Below, in pieces: positions 25,930 to 35,790 of a stretch of 64,000 nt of DNA. Position numbers and translations under genes: made by a program. The notes below the pieces were generated by a model that searched no databases, was not told the origin of the DNA, and worked only from the letters and a program-made list of their open reading frames with translations. Each line of letters begins with the position of its first letter. The stretch's first letter is position 1. Source of the DNA: Anoplopoma fimbria (taxonomy: Eukaryota > Chordata > Actinopteri > Perciformes > Anoplopomatidae); assembly GCF_027596085.1 (NCBI RefSeq), contig NC_072469.1:14353232-14417231 (forward strand), read 5' to 3'.

Positions 25930-26284
25930 ACAAACAGGGACACATGCAGCTTGAGACTGTCGCCGCACAGCCACTGTATATGTTTGCAGGCCGTGCTGGT
26001 GGTAGTGTGCATTGGCTGCTGCTGACATGGCAATGTGTATAGCAAGCTACCTGTTTGGGCACTGGATGAGGGGTGTAAGGTGTACAAGCATACTGTTTGA
26101 AATACATGATTCTTTAGGAATCTGTTCCTGCTGCAAACTGTTACCTCTGTTCTTTGTGTTCCGACAGCCCCTGATCCACATCATGGGCTCTGATGATGAG
26201 ATGCTCCAGGAGGCTGCTGCTGGGTGTGTTCGCAACATCCGACTGCTGGCCCTGGCGAATAGGAAGGCCCAATTATTTTATTGA
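3617..26284 (+). CDS. odad2: odad2/armc4, outer dynein arm docking complex subunit 2 (armadillo-repeat protein), 3' part of gene, 11 exons
   Basis: Eleven exons join without a frame break: 3617-3763, 4154-4363, 5434-5667, 6238-6348, 6798-6952, 12155-12335, 12445-12506, 14873-14987, 18635-18823, 19088-19309 and 26168-26284 (1743 nt, 580 residues plus TGA). The product is a run of armadillo helices, with recurring patterns such as [20 protein letters not shown] and [10 protein letters not shown], and corresponds to roughly the C-terminal 580 of about 1044 residues in human ODAD2 (family knowledge). In that family the protein sits in the docking complex, with ODAD1, ODAD3 and ODAD4, that anchors outer dynein arms to ciliary doublet microtubules; human mutations cause primary ciliary dyskinesia (CILD23). 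The gene is cut by the left window edge. All introns are GT-AG except one GC-AG intron (12336-12444). No stop or frameshift interrupts it, so it looks functional. mkx follows downstream on the same strand. Confidence 0.96.
4154..4363 (+). CDS. odad2: odad2 exon, ARM repeats
   Basis: Acceptor TTTTTTAG ends at 4153; donor GTGAGC starts at 4364. It is 210 nt, phase 0 to 0 (residues 50-119). It carries [12 protein letters not shown] followed by an ARM helix set ending [10 protein letters not shown], as expected for the family. Confidence 0.95.
4364..5433 (+). other. odad2 intron, nothing else recognised
   Basis: The 1070-bp intron has canonical GT and CAG ends. No repeat, RNA gene or other structure was recognised by eye. 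Confidence 0.8.
5434..5667 (+). CDS. odad2: odad2 exon, ARM repeats
   Basis: Acceptor TGCTCAG ends at 5433; donor GTGAGA starts at 5668. It is 234 nt, phase 0 (residues 120-197). Strong family signatures are [18 protein letters not shown] and [15 protein letters not shown]. The linker before DVEVARC (around [11 protein letters not shown]) differs from mammals, as expected for a variable loop. Confidence 0.96.
6238..6348 (+). CDS. odad2: odad2 exon, ARM repeat
   Basis: Acceptor CTACAG ends at 6237; donor GTAACT starts at 6349. It is 111 nt, phase 0 (residues 198-234): [11 protein letters not shown] followed by [11 protein letters not shown], matching the short family exon. Confidence 0.93.
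6798..6952 (+). CDS. odad2: odad2 exon, ARM repeat
   Basis: Acceptor CTTGCAG ends at 6797; donor GTATGC starts at 6953. It is 155 nt, phase 0 to 2, and its split Lys codon (AA|G) is completed at 12155. It encodes [20 protein letters not shown] and [16 protein letters not shown], near-identical to the mammalian protein. Confidence 0.95.
9003..9036. repeat. 9-bp tandem repeat (about 3.5 units)
   Basis: Tandem units of TGACAGTGA/ATGACAGTG are visible, ending in a diverged unit (ATGACAGCA). Confidence 0.8.
11630..12090. repeat. dispersed teleost repeat, copy 2
   Basis: It shares with 590-1125 the phrases 'tctccacaa(t/c)tattg', 'GAATCATGATGACTTTGATGATTCCCTGACTTTTCATCT' (diverged) and 'AATGAGGTTGAAATTTG', in the same orientation. 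It ends about 65 bp before the acceptor of the exon at 12155. Confidence 0.6.
11929..11974. repeat. 12-bp tandem repeat CACCATAAATTT
   Basis: There are three exact CACCATAAATTT units (11929-11964) and a partial fourth, arisen inside the dispersed repeat copy. Confidence 0.9.
12155..12335 (+). CDS. odad2: odad2 exon with GC donor, ARM repeats
   Basis: Acceptor CCACAG ends at 12154. It is 181 nt, phase 2 to 0 (residues 286-346): [26 protein letters not shown] and [14 protein letters not shown]. The coding frame must end at CAG 12333-12335 to join the next exon, and the next bases are GCATGT, so the donor is GC instead of GT. Confidence 0.93.
12445..12506 (+). CDS. odad2: odad2 exon, short
   Basis: Acceptor CAACAG ends at 12444; donor GTAAGT starts at 12507. 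It is 62 nt, phase 0 to 2. It encodes [20 protein letters not shown], conserved with mammals. The split Ala codon GC|G is completed at 14873. Confidence 0.95.
12507..14872 (+). other. odad2 intron
   Basis: The 2366-bp intron has an ATG ATG-type triplet run (about 13548-13563) and otherwise unremarkable AT-rich sequence. No second gene was seen. Confidence 0.75.
14873..14987 (+). CDS. odad2: odad2 exon, ARM repeat
   Basis: Acceptor CTACAG ends at 14872; donor GTACAG starts at 14988. It is 115 nt, phase 2 to 0: [18 protein letters not shown], then [13 protein letters not shown], a diagnostic ODAD2 motif. Confidence 0.95.
14988..18634 (+). other. odad2 intron of 3.6 kb
   Basis: The intron contains an alternating TATA/CATA low-complexity tract at about 15549-15603 and otherwise no recognised feature. 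Open frames at 14929-15393 and 17480-17742 read through intron sequence and show no domain. Confidence 0.7.
15549..15603. repeat. TATA/CATA low-complexity tract, partly self-complementary
   Basis: Alternating TATGTGTATA and TACATACATACACATATATA runs make the two halves imperfect inverted repeats. Confidence 0.75.
18635..18823 (+). CDS. odad2: odad2 exon, ARM repeats
   Basis: Acceptor TGTAG ends at 18634; donor GTAAGA starts at 18824. It is 189 nt, phase 0 (residues 406-468): [20 protein letters not shown] and [18 protein letters not shown]. Confidence 0.96.
19088..19309 (+). CDS. odad2: odad2 exon, ARM repeats
   Basis: Acceptor TCCACAG ends at 19087; donor GTCAGC starts at 19310. It is 222 nt, phase 0 (residues 469-542): [29 protein letters not shown] and [11 protein letters not shown]. 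It is GC-richer than the flanking introns, as other exons here are. Confidence 0.96.
21560..21648. repeat. (CA)n microsatellite, about 44 units
   Basis: An uninterrupted CA dinucleotide run is preceded by a short C run. Confidence 0.97.
23309..23382. repeat. (CG)n-(CA)n microsatellite
   Basis: A short CGCGCGCG segment runs directly into about 33 CA units, forming one alternating purine-pyrimidine tract. Confidence 0.96.
23990..24120. repeat. dispersed teleost repeat fragment ('AACCAAGTAGTT' type)
   Basis: TAAACCATGATCTTTTCCTAAATCTAACCAAG, followed by a second CTAAAGGTAACCAAGTAGTT, resembles a common fish repeat with tandem 'cctaaacctaaccaagt' phrases. The recognition is from memory. Confidence 0.45.
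24545..24620. repeat. short tandem-like 'TGACGCTAAGGGGT' repeat fragment
   Basis: Two related units, TGACGCTAAGGGGTAC and TGACGCCAAGGGGTCC, lie about 33 bp apart; similar units occur in dispersed teleost repeats (memory). Confidence 0.45.
25895..25932. repeat. (CA)n microsatellite
   Basis: About 18 CA units with one T interruption, about 235 bp before the final odad2 exon. Confidence 0.93.
26168..26284 (+). CDS. odad2: odad2 terminal coding exon with stop
   Basis: Acceptor CCGACAG ends at 26167. It is 117 nt, phase 0, residues 543-580 then TGA at 26282-26284. The conserved part is [20 protein letters not shown]. The last few residues (QLFY) differ from the short mammalian tail. Confidence 0.95.
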   Translation, partial: PLIHIMGSDDEMLQEAAAGCVRNIRLLALANRKAQLFY

Positions 26285-26410
26285 GCCTCAGAGTTTGTTT
26301 TAAATGTGTTTGAAAAAAGCTTAAAATGAATTTTATGAAAAAAGTGTTACAAATATTAGTGGTTTGAATATGTTTCAGAGCGTTCAAATAAAATGTTATA
26401 CTTAATTGAT
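26285..26410 (+). terminator. odad2: odad2 3' UTR with polyadenylation signal
   Basis: AATAAA at 26387-26392 lies 103 bp after the stop and is followed by a GT-rich stretch (GAGTCTGTGTTTATTT) from 26411, a typical cleavage-site layout. The 3' UTR is inferred to be short. Confidence 0.75.
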
Positions 26411-28009
26411 GAGTCTGTGTTTATTTAAGCTGCTGCTTCCGTCCTAGCGGCAAACTTTCATCCCGCGTTTCCATCAACTACCTCATCGGGAGTTGGTACA
26501 AACATTTTAGGAAGCCCTCTTCTCGCTCTCTGACTGTGATGATAAAAATAAACGCTTCTTCTTCACGTTTGATCTCACGCCAAATACCCCATACGTTGTT
26601 CAGCGTGAAACACTCTGCATCGCCTGCAGTGACATTCCTTAAGTAAAACTGACGAGACCGCAATATCTAAACAAGATCCACATCTGCTTGGGTTGCTCAA
26701 CATCCTCTTATACAGTCTGGACACTTCTGTGCTTGCAATGAGACATTTAGACAAACAAAGTAACTTGCTGTTAGTTATGCAGCACCAGCGTGGAAAACGG
26801 GGAAGTCTGCACAAACGTTATGTATAAATACCACACTATAATATGAATACATAAATACATAAACTGTTAGTGGATAAAAAATATCAATAATAATCAGGAA
26901 TACAATAGTGTGTCATTTCTCCACCACAGATATTATGAATTTTAGCAAGATTTTCCACATTACTCACAATTTATTTCCATTAATTTCAGATTTTGTGGGA
27001 GTATTTATTATAGATAATAAAAATATATTTGACAAACAAGCTCATTATTTTTGTCAGTAAGTTTTGCTAGTTGAAGTCATCTGTGCACATAAGTACTTTG
27101 TGAGCCCCAACTATAAAACTTTCTAATGAAGGATTTTTGGGAAAATGTAGAAAATTACCTTACTTTTTCCTAAAAGTACTTATTTTTTGTTGTTTTTGTT
27201 GCTAAATATCTTTTTTATAGACTTTTCATTTTTATATATTGTACATATTTAGACACTATAGTAACGGTGTGCGTGTGCACCTCATTGCAGCTGACCCGGT
27301 CTCGTCTGATTCTTTCGTCTTCTGTTCTTGTTTATTACAAACAGGCCATGTCAGGCTTGACATCCTTTTGCGCAGCAGGTTTTAGTAAAAGGCTGTTGGC
27401 CTCCACCACTGTTGCCCCCCCCTCACATGTTTGTCAGTCTCTCTGTCTCTCTGATCCCACTGTCCTGGTCCCAGTTAGCTTAGATGCTCTGCACTCAACC
27501 ACAGAGGCTGCCACAAAATCTCATGGGACTTTCATCATTAATATCAGCCACGTGCTAAAACAGAAAATTAGCAAAACATTGAAAATATGTGGTTGAAAAT
27601 CTTCATCACTCTTTGAAGTTTAAACACTACCAGCTGTTAGCGGGGGTCAGTGGAAGAGCGCGGAAGGAGGATAGTAGATGAGGGAGCTTATTACTCTGAA
27701 GAAGCAACTTCCTCTAAAAAACTAAACTAGGAGCTGAAGGAAGCCACTGACTCCAAACCACTCAGAGCAAATAAACTCACAATGATTAATGGCTCTTTAA
27801 TTCCATGCAGCAAGCTTTATAACCTCCCCGACATGCTTAGTGTAAAAAGCAATACTGTTTAAAGGAGAAGCTTTTAGTCACTTCAACAACAAGGAGAGAA
27901 ACACAAACACAAAGTTTCCTTTTCTCAGGCTGTTTCTTTTCATGCTTTTATTTCTAGCTCTGTGATTTTTCTTAATTTGCGCCTCTTTTTTTCTTTTAGC
28001 TAATTTACT

Positions 28010-28230
28010 AACAGTCCAACATTTTGGGGAATAGCTTATCTGATCTCTTCCAAAAGTGAAATGTTGAGATCAATATTAATCTCATCTATACGTTAAGTGC
28101 AGAGCTGCAGTGGATGTAGTTAGGCTAGCATAGCATGGAGACTGAAAGCTGGGGGAAACGAAGTAAAAATATACGCCTAGCTCTTCTCTTACTTTTAGTA
28201 ATAAAGTATTATAATAAATATAAACTATTT
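28010..28230. repeat. dispersed teleost repeat ('GGCTAGCATAGCATGGAGACTGAAAGC' type)
   Basis: AACATTTTGGGGAATAGCTTAT..AGAGCTGCAGT..GTTAGGCTAGCATAGC..GACTGAAAGCTGGGGGAAAC follows, in order, the phrases of a widespread fish repeat known to me from memory (version with 'agcataaagactggaaacagggggaaac'). Confidence 0.55.
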
Positions 28231-28429
28231 AACAAACTATGCAAGTTCAACCCGTTCTAACTCCCAGTGCGTCAAATACAGCAGCTTGTTCCGTGTTCCT
28301 CAGCATCTGACACTGATGCACAAGGCACTCTTTATTGTCTGTATGCGAAGCACCAGGCTCGAACCTAACTTAAATGTAAACAAAACCCCTTCCTTATTAG
28401 ACACTCAAAGAAACTGACATAGTATAAAG

Positions 28430-29720
28430 TGCGAGTTAGTCCACATGGAGAGAGAGGCTCAAAAAGACCCTTCACCAAAGCCGCGACCACCAATGGCCGT
28501 TCCCACTTCAGGGAGAACTCATGCATCAAAGGCACTGTCTCCTGACCCCCTACAAGAACCGTTCCAGGAGAGGGTGACCAGAGAACTGTCTGTTGCCAAA
28601 ACCCTTGCAAGACCCTTCCTGACGTGAAGACATGGCTGCTGCGTATCCTTTTTCATGGGGCATCTCTCTATCTATCAAACACTGCAAAAAGGAGACATTC
28701 TTACCATCTGCATACGACAGGGGTTCTAGCCTCCTTTCCTCGCACCAATGTTTGTACCCCGACCACTTGACCTGTGATCGGAATTGGTGGATTCCGCTCT
28801 TGCTACCTGGATGGTCTGCACCACCTGTACAGACAGTCCAGCACTCCTTGGCCTGTCCCTCTCAGGAGCCAAGCCTGGAGAGGATGGCCCAGATTGTGCA
28901 GTGCAGTGCCAAGGAGGGCCACAGCAGGCATTTAGTGTTGTGTCAGTTGGCAATCAGACCCACTTACACTTAGCCGTACCGGGAATGTGGAGAGCACAAC
29001 CTGTGCTCTGAGGCCTACAACAAAAGGCTCTTAGCCATTCTCAACAGGGCAGCGGACCAAACCCCACCCTGCTGATTGATGTAGACCAGGAGGGTGTGGT
29101 TGTCGGTCCTCACCAACACATGCCTCAACCATATCAGGGGCTCAAAGTGTTGGGGGACCAAAAACACTGCCTGTAACTCGAGGAGGTCAATGTATAGGTC
29201 TTCCATCAGGGCCACACCCCACCTACCACTCTCCCCAGGCAGTTCCCTCCCTACCCCGTCAGGGACACATCTGTGAACACCGTCACTGCAAAGGTGTTGT
29301 GGATACCCCAAGTATCAAAGGTCTATCTGTACTGAAAAGGGAATGGTATCCAAGCGCTGCTTTTGTTTCCTGGAATCCAAGTAAAGGCTGGCAAACCATA
29401 TCTACAGGTGTCACATGTGTAGGATCCCCTGTGGTACCACCAGATGGGCAGTTGCAACCAACCACAGCACCTGCATGACAGTCAGTTACAGCAGGTCAGT
29501 CTGTCTGTGTTCTGACAGAGCGGCCTGCAGTCTGCAGGCCTCCAGCATAATCCCCAGATACTCAACTTGTTGGTGTGGCAGGGTCTGCTCCCTTAGTACA
29601 ACCAGTAGTAGGCGATCCCCTGGACCACATCCTGTAACTGTAACAGGTCCTAGATCTCTGCTGAGAGGTAATCCATCTCCTTCTGGGAGGACCAATTCAC
29701 TTCCATGATGCCCATGACGG
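28430..29720 (-). mobile_element. decayed DIRS-like (tyrosine-recombinase) retrotransposon relic
   Basis: Read on the minus strand, three conserved blocks occur in DIRS order. First is the end of a reverse transcriptase with its 'YLGIMLEACRLQAAL' strand (about 29570) and a following block like VVPQGILHM (about 29420). Second is an RNase H-like segment, DLLELQAVFL then HVLVRTDNHTLLVYINQQGG (about 29195-29060). Third is the start of a tyrosine recombinase region, GLSVQVVQTIQVARAEST (about 28840-28785), then GFGNRQFSGHPLLERFL (about 28603-28553). Frames change and stops occur between blocks. No RT catalytic core, C-terminal recombinase or terminal repeats were found. It is an inactive 5'- and 3'-truncated copy. 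Assignment rests on remembered family motifs, not a search. Confidence 0.72.
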
Positions 29721-31035
29721 GAGGAGGAGCGTCGTAAACCAAATCTCAGTGTCCTGTCCATTAATTCTGTAAACACGGAGTTGCGTCTCAACTTCTCGCA
29801 AAATGCATTAGAGCACGAGTCAACAGCTGTGGGGCGGCTGCGAAAAAGCTTTGATATGTGTCTCAGACATAACCACCATCCGACCATCCATAAACCTAAG
29901 GCTTGCCCATGGGAGACTGTCCAAGCTGGAGATGAGGTCCCTGAATGCTTCACTGCTTGGCCAGCTTGAAATAGATGCAGCAGACATTACGGTATTGGGT
30001 CCAATCCTTCCAGTTTCCTGTGTGGAAATCGGTGATGGAGAACATGCTAAAGGTATCGTGAAGCTCTGTCCTGATGACATGACATGATGGGCACTGACGA
30101 ATTTCCTGAAGTGGAAACTACAAACATGTAGGTAGGCAGTCAGTGGAAAAATCACTGTTCGCCAAAGAGATAGTCTGGCAGCAGTGCATGCTGCGTAATA
30201 TACTGTGGGGTCTGCACATATTTGGGTTGGACTGCCCTGATTGGCCGGCTGTGCTTATGTAAATTATAAGAAGACAAATTCATGCTTGTGATTGGAGGAG
30301 GGTATTACCCGAAGAGTACAGTAGAGGGTGCAGCCTGTGTGAGTTAGAACCTGATTTTGGAAATGTAATGCAAACAAGAATCTCTGCACATTAGCGTTCT
30401 ATCATGTCTCCAGAACTTGCTGAGGCTTGATATGCAATATTTGCACTTGCTGTAAAGAAACAATGCTTGAATATCCTATCTGAACCTGATGTTGAACTTT
30501 TTAGAGCACAGGGGAGGCACTGAGAGGAAGCAGTCAGTTGGTTTCAGAAGCCTGGCCCTCAAGCCCATTGGTCATAAAGCCACAGTTGAGTGTATTAGCC
30601 GAGCCACAAACCCTCTAAGGAACAGAAACTGCCACTTTTTTTGGCTGGCCGTTTGACACAGGGACATTATTCACAAGAAATTAGAGGTTATGCCTCCACG
30701 CCTCTGCACAGGCAGCAATTACGTCCGGTTCTGGCCTTTCTGGTCACTATTCAAGATCTGACGCTTCTCAGCACTGAACGGAAGGAATGGAAATAGTGAA
30801 GGGATATCCCTGGTGTTGTTGCTCTTGTTTTGAGGGAAAGTGTGGGCCCTGGCATCTGTCACATCCCTGTATCTCAGCCTGTAGGTCTCACCATCGGCCT
30901 GACCTTCACCCTGTCCAGACTCCAGTAGAGGTTTCCCATAGGTCAGGGTGATGGATGCAACCATAACACATAACACAAGATTTAGTGTGGAAATGTCCTT
31001 TCTACAGCCATGAAAATGGTATATATATGGTAAAT

Positions 31036-31038
<3 letters not shown>

Positions 31039-31102
<64 letters not shown>
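31039..31102. repeat. (TA)n microsatellite, 32 units
   Basis: A pure TA run of about 64 bp is self-complementary along its whole length. Confidence 0.97.
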
Positions 31103-31104
<2 letters not shown>

Positions 31105-32099
31105 CTTATTTTTAAAGTCAGGCAGTCTTTCAGAGAATGAGCTGTGTATTGTGATACTAGCTCAATTGTTTTAAAAGGGAACAGCTCTTTTGAAGTTTTT
31201 TTTAAAGATCCCACATCTCCTCAGGCGTCCTGCAGCAATATTTCATAAAAGAAACTAATGAACAGTAAAAGTTCTTTCCAAATATTAAAAGTGGCTTTCC
31301 GTCCCCTTCAGTGTCTAAGGACCGTTTTTAATATAAAATCAAACTGCTGCACACTGGTGGCAGCGGGGTGGTTAGCTTGCGATGTTGCCATTAAAAACAT
31401 GCGCATACAAAACGGCCTCTCAGAGCTCCATCCAAACACAGAGTAGCGCTCTCTGGTAGCGGAGGAGGGGGTGAACACAGCGTCTGTTCTCGATCTGTAA
31501 ATTAGCTTTTATATCATTACAGCATGCTCACACCACCGGGTCTGTTGCAGTGAGCCTCGCGTGTCGTGCTCACACGCTGCTTGTTGCCTCTCTGCATCTG
31601 CTTCCTTCTAGCAGTCACTCACAATTTTGCACTCCTCAGGAGGTTAAAGTGCTGTCCTGTGATCCCCTGTGCACTTCTCAGACTTTCTTAAAAAAAAAAA
31701 TTCACTGCACTAATGAATTCTGACATTCCCTTCCATTAAGTGTAAATAACAAACTGTTAAGACAATAAATAAACAGAGAAATGTGCAAGCAAATACCACA
31801 GGGTCTGGTTCAGATTTCATGGCTGCTAGAGTCCAAAAAGGTCTCAAAAATATGAATAACGACTGGTCCTTACAAGCATTAGGCTTGTAATAAACATAGT
31901 TTTTCTGAGTTCAATTCTGAATTTAATGTTCAAAACAATTTAATTTTGTACATGAACTATTATGCATTTTTAGAGCCAACAAAAATCCCTCCTCTGCTTA
32001 TCTGTGGGTTATCTTTTGCTATGCTTAAGCATATAATACACAAAACAGTACCGAGACAGGAGTCGGTGCAAATGTGTATTTTGAGTATATTTTATGAAC

Positions 32100-32300
32100 T
32101 TATTGATCAATTCAGCTAGCTTGCTAGCTGACAGTTAGCAAGCTCAGATAATTAGTTTCCACCCTGCTGTAACTTTTTATTTAATGAAATGGTGTACAAT
32201 CCTGGGAACACAAAGATTGGTGTCACTGTGACTCACTAGAACTAGCCAGGCAGGCTAGCGTATTAGCGGTTAGCTCACCAGCTATTGCAGTTTGCCAGCT
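32100..32300. repeat. dispersed repeat fragment rich in GCTAGC/TTAGC words
   Basis: AGCTAGCTTGCTAGCTGACAGTTAGCAAGCTC and a following AAATGGTGTACAAT block resemble the segment at 35575-35790 (GGTTAGCAAGCTAGCTAGCTC, AAATGATGTGCAAA), suggesting two diverged copies of one family. Confidence 0.4.
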
Positions 32301-35300
32301 TGTAACGAGTAGTTACTATGTGGCCAAACTTCTAGAACCACGTATTTTGCAAAAACCTTGGGATAAACTTTGCTGTGCCTCTATCTGCTTTTACACGGCC
32401 AGAAGGACTGTGAGCCTAGATTTGCAGCACATCTAAAATATTTTTTTCATATCAAAACTCTGATATTTTCTGAATGCGAGAGGCAGAGCAGATTGGAGGA
32501 GGCTCCGTGCAAGACTTCTGTTAGATTAGTCATCCTGGCTAATCCTGAACTGTTACGGCACTCAACATCTAAGCCTTTCTAATGAAACAGTCTTTGCTCA
32601 CCGGATCTGATGTCCGCCCGTTGTAGTCAGTGTGAGTTGGGGGGGTTAGGATATGCCTGTCAACCACATTAACAGATCATAGCTTTTTGTTCTGTACCTG
32701 ACCTTGAAATCGAGGAAATTGTGAAATCGTAGACACCACTGCTGATTTGATGAAACTTGGAAGTTATGACTCTAGCTTTATTAAAATCACACTGATTGGC
32801 CTCAAAATGTAACAAGCATCTTTTTTTAAATACATTTTTGAACATGTTTGCAGTTATTTTTTTGTGTGCTGATTTACTGTCTTACTCACTCTGCAACCTT
32901 CTCGGTAATGTGACGTGATGATGTTCGTAGTACTTTTCAGCTTTGTGTTCACAGGGGATTTTGACTGACCTGCAGCCTGTCTGGACCTTTCCTTCTTGCA
33001 GTTTCATCAAACTGGAAAGGAGAGGACACTGATAGCCAACAGGCAGTTATATTCATCTGCAGACAAAGGATATTGTCTAGTAAAGACGCTCAAAAATGCC
33101 AAGTTCCTCACACAGCAGACAGTGATGAGTTGGCACTCGCTCCCAGCTGCACAGCTGTGAACCATAAGCCCGGCCAGGTTTCCCTTCCTCGATCATGAAC
33201 CAACCTGAGAGCTCCGTATGGCAGCCCACCAAAAATTATATTATCCCAGAGTTTTCATCACAGTCTTTTCATCAAGCTATCACAACTCTGGACCCGAGGG
33301 GAAGACATGCAACAGAGGGGAATAGCACCAAATCAACAAATCATCAGCAAGGCATTATAGGACATCCTATTTAAATCTGCAACTGATTGCGTGCTTCGAG
33401 ACATGAGCGCAAAGTACAAAAACTGTGGTACACGCTGCAGGCTTGAGTTTCTTGACAAAATTAAGAGTAATATTTGTAAAAGTGGTCAATTGGGCAAATG
33501 TTCAAAATAAGTTTTTCTGCTTTGGTTGTGGTGTTGTATCCTCTCTTTTGTGGTATTCTCATTCTTAACTCCAATGTTTCCAAAGTGCTGCTTTAACTCT
33601 GACATTAATAAATGTCCTTTCCCACCGCGCGATACATAAATAACACCCCGTTCCAGTCTAGCTCACTGCTGTCTGTCAGTTTGCCCAAGCACTCCCAAAT
33701 ACTTCAGAGCTTTGCAACTGTCTGCTCACAAAAAATAAAAAAATACCTGGACACTCAACAACCAAAGATAGCACGACCAGAATTATAGAATTATGACACT
33801 ACTTTTTTTTTTTCTAAGTTTTCACACTGGCATTATAAATGCCAAAGTCAAATATGCCTCTTTGTTATTCTAACATGAGTGAGTAGTTCTGGCAAGGCTT
33901 AGGCACACAAAAAGCACGCTTTGTCTGACTTCATTCAAGTTGGATTACCAGTGCAAGAAAATCAGAGGGTCCGTTTCACAATGAAAGCATGTTCTCTGAC
34001 AGATGTATCCATCACCTTCACGTATACTGGATACTGAACTGGCATCTCCTTCCTCTGAAGTAGTATGTGCCTATGTAGAAGCAATTTGTGTATTCTTGGA
34101 AAGCCATATTTAGAGAGACAACAGAGGATAGGAGGGTTCGAAGAGTATTGGGTGTTCCAAGTTGCAATTATTCCCCACTGTAATTTCAGGGAGCAATTGC
34201 AGTGACTACTAATGGCATTTGGTTTTGACTCTTGATTACTTTCAGTAGACATGGACAGACAGAGCACGTTTGAACTGGCTGATTAGTGTCCCAAATGTTT
34301 AACCCCCCCCCTGAAAACAGTAATTGGGTCATTTTAAACAACCTGCAAATTTTCTCCTCAGTCACATTTTCCACCAAAGCTGGCAAACTATTGAAAAAAT
34401 ATGTCTGTGGCTTTACAAGTAGCCCGCGCGCTACGGTATGTAATTCCAACTTGGTTTACACGGCGAAATTAAGTCCAAGTCTGGAGTGAAAACATCATCT
34501 GGTGTGATTATGGGTGCAGAGACCTGGGTTTTAAAAAATAATTTAGATTGTAATGGCGTAAGGTGTTGACATTGAGCTAACGCTGATTTCATGTAATGGC
34601 CACCTTTCATAGCGAGATCCTATAATACACATTGAATGATGAAGTACCCCAGAGCAAAAACAGGGTATTCCCTGTCTGCTTTTCAATTTGACATTCACTG
34701 CCTCAAAAAAGACACTCAAGTCTTCCATTTGAGGCTGCTGATCTTCTGCTGCCTCCTTACTACAGTATCTTATTTATACAAAAGCAGAGACATTTGATTT
34801 GCTACGTTAGTGGTGTGTTTTCTGTAAAAGGGATCAGAGTTAAATTGGAAGTTTAAGGAGAAAACAAATGTTATGAGTGCAAGGAAATAAAACTTTTACT
34901 ACAACCGCCCCTCTGGCAGGCCAGACCTAACCCTCATACAAATGAACTCCAGTAGATGTGATATAAAACAATACAAGACTGAGTGGCATGTAGGCTACAT
35001 AAAACATGTACAGAGGTTATATGCAAGAACAGAGCTTCATGTTCCCATAAATACAGTGACGTATAGCATTTAAATTAAATTATCTTGGATGGAGGACATA
35101 GGATGACGTTAAACTGAGGTTTCCTTCCCGGCATTGTATGAAAACAAAGCTCCAGATGTTGGGATACAGAACAAGGATAACCTTTTGGTCCAGTCACACC
35201 AGAATTTAAAATGGTGAAATTTCGCAGCAAAATCAGTTATTTTCAATTGAATCAGCAGTTTCGTCTACAAGGGCAACATAAAAACGCTCAAAGAGATCTT

Positions 35301-35574
35301 TTGTGCCGTATTCAACTTTGACACAAAAGTTTGCACTGTTGAACAATAGCAACCCATCTTGACGGGTGCTGACCTTTGAGGGAACTGAGAGCCAGAGGGT
35401 CCAAAAAGGACAGAGCTATTGAAGCTTATTAGCTGTGTTTCATTATCTGCTTTTATGTAACCCTCTTCTGCCAGAGTACAGTCATAAACTGCTCCACAAA
35501 AGAGCAATGGGCATTGAAGCAGGAGCAGATGGTGCAAATACATCTCTTGTTTGGACTGTGTCCTGTTAGAAACC

Positions 35575-35790
35575 GAGCTAACTAGCCTGCTGACTAATGG
35601 TTAGCAAGCTAGCTAGCTCAGTAAGCTTGTTTCTCTCCCTTTAGTAAATCTTTATTGAATTAAATGATGTGCAAACGGCCCAGCACGAAGAGGATAGAAA
35701 GAAGCTTAGAAAGCTATTGTGAGTGACTGGTGCTGGCAAGTTCCAGGACTACCGGCATGTTAGCTTTTAGCTTGCCAAACACAGTAGTTT
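35575..35790. repeat. dispersed repeat fragment, related to 32100-32300
   Basis: It has the same word order as the copy at 32.1 kb, moderately diverged: TTAGCAAGCTAGC, then an AT-rich block with AAATGATGTGCAAA, then GTGACTGGTGCTGGCAAG. The family is not identified. Confidence 0.4.

Larger units (their letters stand above)
19310..26167 (+). other. last odad2 intron, 6.9 kb, repeat-rich
   Basis: It holds CA microsatellites at 21560-21648, 23309-23382 and 25895-25932 and teleost dispersed-repeat fragments at about 23990-24120 and 24545-24620. No exon was found. Long His-Thr or Cys-Val open frames here are translations of the CA tracts. Confidence 0.75.

Noticed and set aside
29781..30155. Open frames on both strands next to the DIRS relic
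   Set aside because: They could be further parts of an element, but no DIRS or other motif was recognised, so the relic was not extended over them.
30719..30976. Minus-strand 85-residue frame upstream of the relic
   Set aside because: I considered it as an element gag-like segment but no motif supports this.
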